Below are positions 50,037 through 56,976 of a stretch of DNA of 64,000 nucleotides, piece by piece. The notes below the pieces were generated by a model. It ran no database searches, was not told where the DNA came from, and was given only the letters and a program-made list of their open reading frames with translations. The DNA is from Desulfitobacterium sp038181555 (GTDB lineage Bacteria > Bacillota > Desulfitobacteriia > Desulfitobacteriales > Desulfitobacteriaceae). Location of the stretch: the NCBI RefSeq assembly GCF_038181555.1, contig NZ_JBBWUA010000014.1:1-64000 (forward strand), written 5' to 3'. Every line of letters starts with the position of its first letter. Within the stretch, counting starts at the first letter, position 1. The position numbers were made by a program, and so were the translations under genes.

Positions 50037-51302
50037 ATGGCAGGCTTACAAGAAAATTCATATATATATCGAGCATTTCCAGCCTTAACCCATTCCTCAT
50101 TCCGCTGGTTTTGGGGAGGCCAAATCATATCACTAGTCGGAACTTGGACACAAAATATTGGGCAAGTGTGGCTGGTTTTGCAGTTGACCAATTCGCCTTT
50201 TTTACTCGGCTTGGTCTCGGCAATGCAATTCATACCGACCATGCTGTTTTCTCTTCAGGCTGGAGCTTGGATTGACCGACTACCTAAACGCAATGTCCTG
50301 ATTGTGACCCAGAGTATATTCATGGTTTTAGCATTTACCTTGGCTATTTTAGTTGGCACTGGAGCTATACAATATTGGATGCTTATCACCATGGCTTTTA
50401 TTCTTGGAATCGCGAATACTTTTGATATCCCGGCCCGCCAAGCTTTTATTATTGAATTAGTAGGGAGAGAGCATTTGGCTAATGGAATTGCATTGAACTC
50501 AGCAATTTTTAATGGGGCTCGCCTCATCGGTCCGGCCATTGCGGGAATTATCATGGGTTTCTGGGGGCCCATGTGGTGCTTCTTAATCAATGGATTTAGT
50601 TTTATTGGCGTGTTGGGGATTTTGATTTTCGTTCAAGCGATACCTCATGGCGAAGGAATTATGCCTAAGCATAAATCCTTAAAAGGTGATATTTTTGATG
50701 GTTTGAGCTATATAAGAAGAACTCCGCGCATTCTAGTGATCATGATAATGATGGGATTTTTGAGTGCCATCGCTATGAATTTTAATGTACTGGTACCAGT
50801 GCTTGCCAAAATTGATTTACAGGAAGAGGCTTTGGGATACGGACTTTTGATGAGCTCTTTAGGGTTTGGAGCCCTCGTTGGAGCCTTAACAGTTGCCATT
50901 AGGAGTGCCGAAGGTCCACAACCCCGTTTGCTTCTGGTAGGTGCCTTCGGCTTGGGGATTTTCAATATTATAGTTGGCTTACAGAATACATATTTCAGCA
51001 GCGCGTTGTTTCTTGTCTTCTTAGGCTGGTCAATGATCGTTTTTTCTGCTTCCGCTAATTCACTTATTCAAATAGCTGTGGATGGACCCTATCGGGGAAG
51101 AGTTATGAGTGCCTATAACCTTGTTTTTGGTGGTATGATCCCTGTAGGCAGTCTTTATGCCGGAACATTGTCGGATTTCTGGGGAGCAAAAGTAACCTTT
51201 GTCATAAGCGGAATTCTCACTTCAATATTTATGCTGGGGATAGTTTTTTTACTTAGGCATCTTCGAAAGGGTGAACATCATGAAAATAGCGGTTATGTCT
51301 GA
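50037..51302 (+). CDS. MFS transporter (enterobactin-exporter-like)
   Basis: This 421-residue protein has about 12 membrane helices and the MFS_3/EntS pattern: FRWFWGGQIISLVGTWTQNI near 16-35, DRLPKRNVLIVTQS at the loop between helices 2 and 3, and ANTFDIPARQAFIIELVG near 130. Members export siderophores or drugs. ATG 50037 follows GGAGGTAAGAGC. Its last 23 bases overlap the start of the phosphoesterase gene. Confidence 0.88.
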   Translation: MAGLQENSYIYRAFPALTHSSFRWFWGGQIISLVGTWTQNIGQVWLVLQLTNSPFLLGLVSAMQFIPTMLFSLQAGAWIDRLPKRNVLIVTQSIFMVLAFTLAILVGTGAIQYWMLITMAFILGIANTFDIPARQAFIIELVGREHLANGIALNSAIFNGARLIGPAIAGIIMGFWGPMWCFLINGFSFIGVLGILIFVQAIPHGEGIMPKHKSLKGDIFDGLSYIRRTPRILVIMIMMGFLSAIAMNFNVLVPVLAKIDLQEEALGYGLLMSSLGFGALVGALTVAIRSAEGPQPRLLLVGAFGLGIFNIIVGLQNTYFSSALFLVFLGWSMIVFSASANSLIQIAVDGPYRGRVMSAYNLVFGGMIPVGSLYAGTLSDFWGAKVTFVISGILTSIFMLGIVFLLRHLRKGEHHENSGYV

Positions 51303-51774
51303 TACACATTTACGCGAGGGGAAATCTTTACCGAAGTGGGTTTGGGAGCAGATTGAAGGAGTAGATTTAATTATCCACGCAGGTGATGTGATAAACGCTG
51401 GTCTTTTAACAGATTTGGAACAGGTTGCTCCACTAGAAGCAGTACAAGGAAATTGCGATGGTTGGGAATTAGCTCACTTACCGCAGCGAAAAATAGTTAC
51501 CTGCGGGGAGGTAAAAATAGGTTTGACCCATGGTGCTGTAGGATCGGGACGCACAACTACCGAAAGAGCCATAAGAAATTTTGAGCATGATCAGGTAGAT
51601 CTAATTATCTTTGGTCATAGCCACGAACCTTATCTAGAAAAACACGGTCCACTACTTTTGTTTAACCCGGGATCTCCTACGGATAAAAGGCGGCAGGCTA
51701 GCTATTCGATGGGAATTATTGATATTGAGGGCAAGGAAATAATTGCTCAGCATATTTTTTCTGAATCAAGGTGA
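51280..51774 (+). CDS. YfcE-family metallophosphoesterase
   Basis: This 164-residue phosphodiesterase has the metal-binding motifs VMSDTHLREG near 6-15, IIHAGDVINAG near 33, VQGNCDGWE near 57, THGAVGSG near 85 and IFGHSHEPY near 109, all in the YfcE/MJ0936 order. Substrate specificity of the family is broad. ATG 51280 lies inside the end of the MFS gene, so the two are probably translated together. The DUF2103-like gene follows four bases after its stop. Confidence 0.9.
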   Translation: MKIAVMSDTHLREGKSLPKWVWEQIEGVDLIIHAGDVINAGLLTDLEQVAPLEAVQGNCDGWELAHLPQRKIVTCGEVKIGLTHGAVGSGRTTTERAIRNFEHDQVDLIIFGHSHEPYLEKHGPLLLFNPGSPTDKRRQASYSMGIIDIEGKEIIAQHIFSESR

Positions 51775-51778
51775 ATAG

Positions 51779-52363
51779 ATGAAGCATCGGCGAAATAAAG
51801 TCAAGCGGGAACATGGGATCATTCAAGATGCCTTGGGTTGGCTAGAAGAACTAAGCCAAAACCCGCAAATTTCCGATATAATACCTGGAGTAATACAAGT
51901 TAACCGCTCTCCAGAACGCGGAATCGTTTACAAATACGAAACACAAACGGGCTGTAAAATTCTCCTGAAAAGCAATGGGTCGATTCAAGAAGCCTTCGTT
52001 GTCACTCAGGAACCAGAATTTGTTCGTCAGTGGGTGGAAGCGCAATTCCCTTTCGATAGCAAATCGTCAAGCGATCAACAAGAGACGGCAGATGGCAAAA
52101 AGATTTCTTTAGCTAAGGAAAAACAAGGTGAGCGTAAAGTAAAGCAGCGACCAAGGAAAGAGGCGGTACCTGACAAGAGTTCCTTCAACAAGAATAACCA
52201 GCATTCGAAAAGGTCTTCTTTATCTGAAAAAAGGATCGAGAGGATATATAGGAACACTGAAGATTTCGAAGAAAATTTAGGGAGAAGAATAGATGCTAAA
52301 GCGTACCAGGCCTTAAAGGCATTGCAGAAGGATCTGAAAATGAACAAGGGTAAAAAGAATTAG
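51779..52363 (+). CDS. DUF2103-like protein with basic tail
   Basis: This 194-residue protein has an N-terminal domain (KHRRNKVKREHGIIQDALGWL and TGCKILLKSNGSIQEAFVVT near 60-79) like DUF2103, a predicted metal-binding family, and a long basic Lys/Ser/Gln-rich tail. It sits between the phosphoesterase and the FliK-like gene, spaced by 4 and 21 bases. The DUF2103 match is from pattern memory and should be treated as tentative. Confidence 0.55.
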   Translation: MKHRRNKVKREHGIIQDALGWLEELSQNPQISDIIPGVIQVNRSPERGIVYKYETQTGCKILLKSNGSIQEAFVVTQEPEFVRQWVEAQFPFDSKSSSDQQETADGKKISLAKEKQGERKVKQRPRKEAVPDKSSFNKNNQHSKRSSLSEKRIERIYRNTEDFEENLGRRIDAKAYQALKALQKDLKMNKGKKN

Positions 52364-52384
52364 TACATATGGGAGTGGGATAAT

Positions 52385-53959
52385 TTGGAGCTACAGGGCT
52401 TGGGGTCAATTAATTTACCCATAAAAAATACCGGACTTCAACCGGGGCAGAGATTCCTTGTGGAAGTTATTCAGAAGGATCCTAGTGGGAAGGCTCAAAT
52501 CCGTCTTGCAGGACAAGTGATCCCTGCCCTGCTGGAGATATCCGTCGAACCTGGAGGGAAGTTCTGGGCTTCAATCCAAAAAATTGATGAAAACGGAATT
52601 GTACTTGTTCGCGATAATAGTAATTACCCTAGTAAAGATATGCCCATAGATTCCCAAAGACTGGAGCGGTTGTATCTTGAGTTTGCTTCACCAAAGGGAA
52701 AATCTTTATCCAATTTATTAAGTGCAGTTCTAACCGATAGTAAAGGCGCTCAAGTGCCAGCAGACAGCAAGGGCACAACAGTAGTTACGGATGGCAAGGG
52801 CGCCCCGGTAGTGACCGATGGCGAGGGCACACCAGTGGTGACGGATGGCAAGGGCACACCAGTGGTGACGGATGGCAAGGGCACACCAGTGGTGACGGAT
52901 GGCAAGGGTGCACCAGTGGTGACGGATGGCAAGGGTGCACCAGTAGTGACGGATGGCAAGGGCACACCAGTGGTGACGGATGGCAAGGGTGCTCCAGTGG
53001 TGACCGATGGCAAGAGCGCCCCGGTGGTGACGGATGGCAAGGGTGCACCGGTGGTCACGGATGGCAAGGGCGCCCCGGTGGTGACAGACGGTAAAGGTGC
53101 ACCAGTAACGACAGACAGTAAGAGCACATCTGTGCCCATTGACGGTAAGAGTGCACCGGTGCCTATAGATGTAAAGGGTACACCGGCGGTTATCGATGGG
53201 AAGGGTCTGCCAAGCAATGCAGGCATTCAAGAGGCTTCTAATGACGAGCTATTCAATCTTTCTGGAAAAGAAATGATAGCCTCTTTTATAAATAATAATG
53301 TTCCCCAGTGGTCGAATCTTGGCACAGATGGCTTTCTGCAGCTTTTTATGCTATTTAAGGGTTTGGGCTTAGATTATGAACGGAGACTTAAAAATATTGA
53401 GACCATGAAAGACGGGGATGTCCAGAATTTACAAATAGAGCTAAAAAAGAGCCTTAAGGGTATCATACTTTCATTGTTAAATAGTAGTGAGTCTACCGGA
53501 AATGAGAAATCCCTCTTTTCCAGTCTTCTGGAGCGCTTAACAGGTCAGCAAATCCTCTTGCAAGCAGGTAACCCTGACGCACCTTTTTATCTTATGGAAA
53601 TACCTCTGCAATCAGAGGGGGAGCTATATACTCAGACTCTAGCCTTTAAAGCTTCGCGGAAGGGCAAAAAAATAGACCTCGATCATTGCCGTTTAGCCCT
53701 TCATGCCGAAACCCCTACCTTAGGTGAGCTTGGGCTAGAAGGATGGCTGTATGAAGGCCAATTGACACTTAAGCTTTTAAGCGAAAAACACGAAAAGCTA
53801 CAGACTTTAATTGAGGAAAATTACGAGCCGACCCGTACCATTTTTCACCAAATGGGAATTACCCTTCACCCCATCGGTGTAGGGCAGCTCAAGACTGCGG
53901 AAGAATTCCATCGCTTTCTAAAAGGAGAATTGCGTGAAGGGGTGAACTATCAGGTATGA
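52385..53959 (+). CDS. FliK-like protein with nonapeptide repeats (YlqG type)
   Basis: This 524-residue protein resembles B. subtilis YlqG, a FliK-like hook-length-control relative. A folded N-terminal domain covers residues 1-110, then about 18 repeats of VVTDGKGAP type (about 118-276), then a C-terminal domain (YLMEIPLQSEGELYTQTLAF near 400) similar to FliK-C, which in FliK works with FlhB in export switching. It overlaps the FlhB-tail gene by four bases (ATGA). TTG 52385 starts the frame. No other flagellar gene lies in the window. Confidence 0.75.
   Translation: MELQGLGSINLPIKNTGLQPGQRFLVEVIQKDPSGKAQIRLAGQVIPALLEISVEPGGKFWASIQKIDENGIVLVRDNSNYPSKDMPIDSQRLERLYLEFASPKGKSLSNLLSAVLTDSKGAQVPADSKGTTVVTDGKGAPVVTDGEGTPVVTDGKGTPVVTDGKGTPVVTDGKGAPVVTDGKGAPVVTDGKGTPVVTDGKGAPVVTDGKSAPVVTDGKGAPVVTDGKGAPVVTDGKGAPVTTDSKSTSVPIDGKSAPVPIDVKGTPAVIDGKGLPSNAGIQEASNDELFNLSGKEMIASFINNNVPQWSNLGTDGFLQLFMLFKGLGLDYERRLKNIETMKDGDVQNLQIELKKSLKGIILSLLNSSESTGNEKSLFSSLLERLTGQQILLQAGNPDAPFYLMEIPLQSEGELYTQTLAFKASRKGKKIDLDHCRLALHAETPTLGELGLEGWLYEGQLTLKLLSEKHEKLQTLIEENYEPTRTIFHQMGITLHPIGVGQLKTAEEFHRFLKGELREGVNYQV
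52736..53211. repeat. 27-bp coding minisatellite (VVTDGKGAP)
   Basis: About 18 in-frame copies of a 27-base unit (core GTGACGGATGGCAAGGG) lie within the FliK-like gene. Central copies are nearly identical and edge copies degenerate, the usual sign of ongoing expansion and contraction. Open frames on the opposite strand are by-products. Confidence 0.95.
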
Positions 53960-54255
53960 AAGAAAAAGCCGCTGCCCTGGCTTATGACCATGTTGGAGCC
54001 CCAAAAGTCGTAGCGAAAGGCTCCGGGGAAGTAGCTCGCAAAATTATTGAGCAAGCCATTGAATATGGAATACCCATTCAAAAAGATGAGATTTTAATTG
54101 AGACCCTTATGAAAGTGGAGTATGGGGAAGAGATACCACCTCAGCTCTATCAAGTTGTAGCTGAGCTCTTAGCTTTTATCTACCGTCTTGACAAGCTGGC
54201 CATGAAATCAGCAGCCCAGAAGGTTAATAGCAATGCTCCCATAGGTGAAGTATAA
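53956..54255 (+). CDS. FlhB C-terminal homologue (YlqH type)
   Basis: This 99-residue protein matches only the cytoplasmic C-terminal part of FlhB: AAALAYDHVGAPKVVAKG and QAIEYGIPIQKDEILIETLM near 40-59. The NPTH self-cleavage motif and the membrane part are missing, so it corresponds to the piece after cleavage. YlqH of Bacillus and the Helicobacter FlhB tail homologue are precedents. ATG 53956 overlaps the FliK-like stop by four bases. Confidence 0.88.
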   Translation: MKEKAAALAYDHVGAPKVVAKGSGEVARKIIEQAIEYGIPIQKDEILIETLMKVEYGEEIPPQLYQVVAELLAFIYRLDKLAMKSAAQKVNSNAPIGEV

Positions 54256-54261
54256 GTATAT

Positions 54262-54299
54262 AAAGGCGTTCAAACATTACCAACTGTTTGAACGCCTTT
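54262..54299 (+). terminator. Intrinsic terminator after the FlhB-tail gene
   Basis: AAAGGCGTTCAAACA at 54262-54276 pairs with TGTTTGAACGCCTTT at 54285-54299, a perfect 15-bp stem with an 8-base loop. Confidence 0.9.
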
Positions 54300-54329
54300 A
54301 TATATGCGATGAATTGCTTGAAAGTAGAT

Positions 54330-54644
54330 CTAAGCATCAACTGTGTTTTTTTTAAGATTCAATTGACGCCTAGCTAAGACTGTAGCCACCTGCTCATTGT
54401 CCCCTAATTGAAAACCGGCGAGACGCCACTCGCGGAATGTTTGCCAGAACTGTTGTTCAGAAATGCGACGGGTATATCGCTCGGATTCATCATCGTAAGG
54501 CCAGAAAACATCTACCCAAAGCGTCCCTTTATTGGTAAGTACAAGAACGAAATGATTCAATTCTTGGCTTGGAGACTCGGTGTTTTTCATAAGGATATGG
54601 GATCTGCCGCTCGGGAAGTCTGTTTTTAAATAAACGAACTTCAT
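54330..54644 (-). CDS. Small unknown protein
   Basis: This 104-residue soluble protein starts at ATG 54644 behind AAAGGAGG. It has mixed strands and helices (HFVLVLTNKGTLWVDVFWPY and EQQFWQTFREWRLAGFQLGD). No signal peptide, cysteine or known motif is seen. Confidence 0.6.
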   Translation of the reverse strand: MKFVYLKTDFPSGRSHILMKNTESPSQELNHFVLVLTNKGTLWVDVFWPYDDESERYTRRISEQQFWQTFREWRLAGFQLGDNEQVATVLARRQLNLKKNTVDA

Positions 54645-54978
54645 CTGGATCCTCCTTTAGCACACACATTTAGGTTGGAACACTATAATTATAGCACTTT
54701 AGATGTTAAAAAACGACGACTTGTAGGAATATTCATTCTTCATTTATAGGAAAGGAAAAACCGAAGGTAAGACTTATACAATAGTTTATGTTGAGAGAGT
54801 GTAAAAGTGAATCGTGAACTAACAGGAGAAGGGCATAAATATTAGATCAAATTTGGCACTGGTGCAAAATTTGACATGAACAACTCTTCAGGAAGCTTGC
54901 CCCATTGAAGATTGAATGGAAGAGGAAAGATTAGGACAGAATAAAAATCGATTAAAAATTTTCTGAGGAGGTACCATT
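54645..54978. other. Intergenic region with a 28-bp near-palindrome
   Basis: No gene is seen. TCAAATTTGGCAC at 54847-54859 and GTGCAAAATTTGA at 54862-54874 form a near-perfect inverted repeat around TG with one mismatched pair. It may be an operator or RNA hairpin for the ABM-domain gene 105 bases downstream. Confidence 0.55.
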
Positions 54979-55242
54979 ATGCTTACAATCGTTCATACCT
55001 TTGAATCGCCCGATCGTGATCGGTTATTATCTGATATTCGAAACGGATTAGATGACCTAGATCAAATCGGAGGGTTTAAGTACGCTAGTATTAATGAGCA
55101 AACGAATACGAATGAGATTATGGTTATGACGAAATGGGACAATGTAAATGCTTACGAAAATTGGGCATCGACCATAGGTGAAAACAAAGCCTTTAAACAA
55201 GCTACACCACAAATGTTTGATGTGATTGACGAAAAATTCTAA
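54979..55242 (+). CDS. ABM-domain (antibiotic biosynthesis monooxygenase-like) protein
   Basis: This 87-residue protein has the dimeric ferredoxin-like fold pattern of ABM domains: MLTIVHTFESPDRDRLLSDI at the start, GGFKYASINEQTNTNEIMVM in the middle and WDNVNAYENWASTIGENKAF near the end. Members include monooxygenases, heme-degrading enzymes and many proteins of unknown role. ATG 54979 follows GAGGAGG. It is a single-gene unit. Confidence 0.72.
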   Translation: MLTIVHTFESPDRDRLLSDIRNGLDDLDQIGGFKYASINEQTNTNEIMVMTKWDNVNAYENWASTIGENKAFKQATPQMFDVIDEKF

Positions 55243-55278
55243 GTGATTAGGATGCCAAAAGGTAGATAGCGATGTAAG

Positions 55279-55305
55279 AAAAGGAGATGATCTAGGCTCC
55301 TTTTT
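55279..55305 (+). terminator. Intrinsic terminator after the ABM gene
   Basis: AAAAGGAG at 55279-55286 pairs with CTCCTTTT at 55297-55304, with a T at 55305. Confidence 0.75.
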
Positions 55306-55412
55306 CTTGGTGATGAATTATTTAAAAATTTCAAATATTATGATGATTATTACTATAGAATTGTGTATACTATAGATGAGTTTAATCTAAAAAATAAATG
55401 GGGGTGTCAAGG

Positions 55413-56042
55413 TTGAGGTTAGCCTTAGAAGTTAATCCGGTCAAGGAATGTCAAAGCTGTGCACGGCGTGATGAACGGGAAGTTTCAGCTCATATCCTCT
55501 CGTACCAAATCGCACATCAACTTCTTTCACGGGTACAGGGACATATTCAAGTAGATGGTAATTTTCTAATTCTTGATCTCGAAGGGCATGCCCCCCTCTA
55601 TTTTGACTTGAGCCAGGGTTCCGTTCGGGTTAAAAACTTAAATAATCCTTTGGAGCAGCGCTATGATCGAGAAAAAGCTGTCGATGAATTAGCAAGCAAG
55701 ATTATGGAAGAGGCTCAGATCAATCCTAGCGATGGGGTTACCATTGATCCCGTAACAAATTTACTTGTGAAGCTGATCGAAATATACCATGCTCGGTGCT
55801 GTCTTCATATCGCATCGGTTCAAGTCCAAGGTGAAAATACGATTTGGGAAATTAAGCTAAATGATGATGGGCGCAGTGGCTGGATTCAAAGTAATCGAAT
55901 CTTGAGAAATAGTTTTGGGGAAGAAATAAACATTGATAATTGGCAACATTTACGACCAGAAAAATTAGCGATGTATGTGTTTGGCTTTTTTGGATTTTGT
56001 AGCCATTACCCCAGCCCAATGAAACAGACGCATTATCATTAG
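55413..56042 (+). CDS. Uncharacterised protein
   Basis: This 209-residue soluble protein starts at TTG 55413 behind GGGGGTG. The N-terminus has a CxxC motif (KECQSCARRDERE), and an internal ARCCLHIAS adds two cysteines, so metal binding is possible. The C-terminus is rich in His, Tyr and Phe (FGFCSHYPS). No family is recognised. Confidence 0.55.
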   Translation: MRLALEVNPVKECQSCARRDEREVSAHILSYQIAHQLLSRVQGHIQVDGNFLILDLEGHAPLYFDLSQGSVRVKNLNNPLEQRYDREKAVDELASKIMEEAQINPSDGVTIDPVTNLLVKLIEIYHARCCLHIASVQVQGENTIWEIKLNDDGRSGWIQSNRILRNSFGEEINIDNWQHLRPEKLAMYVFGFFGFCSHYPSPMKQTHYH

Positions 56043-56076
56043 AGGTTAGCAAAGTATAAAGCAGAATTCTTTATAT

Positions 56077-56133
56077 CACTATAAAAACAAACAAGAAGCA
56101 GGTTTTAACGGCTTCTTGTTTGTTTTTATAGTG
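56077..56133. terminator. Bidirectional terminator, 23-bp perfect stem
   Basis: The 23 bases at 56077-56099 pair exactly with 56111-56133 around an 11-base loop. A- and T-rich arms let it stop transcripts from both convergent genes. Confidence 0.9.
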
Positions 56134-56148
56134 TTTAGTTTTATCAGC

Positions 56149-56841
56149 TTAGCGTACAGTTGCCTGCTCGGTCTTTGCTAGCATAACAAGAAATTGTTTA
56201 AAGGCAGATTCAAGATTTGGGTTGGGGATGCCCTGGAGGAACATAGTTTGGTTCAAAATAACCCGACCAGGATGAAGGCCGGTGACTTCTATTTGAACAT
56301 TGGTAATATCTAAAGTCGTGAGTTCGTCATCGATAAGAAGTTCGAAGGATTTAGCTTCAGGGAAAGTGGCTTCTAATAAAACTGTTTCTGTAGGACGAAT
56401 CGGAAGCTCATCTATCATAGAGGAGATAGCAGGGATTTCTTCTATGCCTTCCATGTCTATCCCCAAAAGATCATTTTTCGTGTCAAGTTTATTAGCTAGG
56501 GGAAGAGAGTCTTCCACCTTAGGAAGCGATGAAATATCTTTGGGGTTAACGGGGTTATGTTTGGGAACGCTTTCAGCCGTAATAACGGTAGTTTCAGAAC
56601 TAGGTAAAGTATGCAGGTCTCCCAAGACAAAGGAAGCTTCCAAGAGAAGCTGTTGCATCACGGCAAAATTTGTATTCCAATTGAGTTGGATAGGTGTTTT
56701 TTCTACTTCTCCCTCAGAAGACATCGTTACTATAGAATAAATCCCCCCTTTGGCTAAAAAGGGTCTCTCAGCGCAACCACTAAGTAAAAAAAGTAAAAGA
56801 ATGATACACATCCAAAAAGAAATCTTACGGAGCTTATTCAA
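56149..56841 (-). CDS. Predicted lipoprotein
   Basis: This 230-residue protein has a lipoprotein signal: KLRKISFWMCIILLLFLLSG followed by the lipobox cysteine at 23. The mature part is acidic, with a low-complexity stretch and a C-terminal beta-rich region (NVQIEVTGLHPGRVILNQT). It should be anchored on the outer side of the membrane. The family is not recognised; it could be a sporulation or germination lipoprotein, since these have similar form. Confidence 0.7.
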   Translation of the reverse strand: MNKLRKISFWMCIILLLFLLSGCAERPFLAKGGIYSIVTMSSEGEVEKTPIQLNWNTNFAVMQQLLLEASFVLGDLHTLPSSETTVITAESVPKHNPVNPKDISSLPKVEDSLPLANKLDTKNDLLGIDMEGIEEIPAISSMIDELPIRPTETVLLEATFPEAKSFELLIDDELTTLDITNVQIEVTGLHPGRVILNQTMFLQGIPNPNLESAFKQFLVMLAKTEQATVR

Positions 56842-56976
56842 GGTTTGTTCCTCCCAGAAGCATTATGTAGAATCAACTGCATTAATTCGCTCTTTCTTAG
56901 CCAATCCCTTCTTTTAGCATCTTACATTGATTACCTTCGAAATTATGTGTAAAATGACTTCAGAAAGGGGCTTATT

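Noticed and set aside
52730..53230. Long minus-strand frames through the FliK-like gene
   Set aside because: They arise from the 27-bp repeats, whose length is a multiple of three and keeps all frames open; there is no ribosome site or family match.
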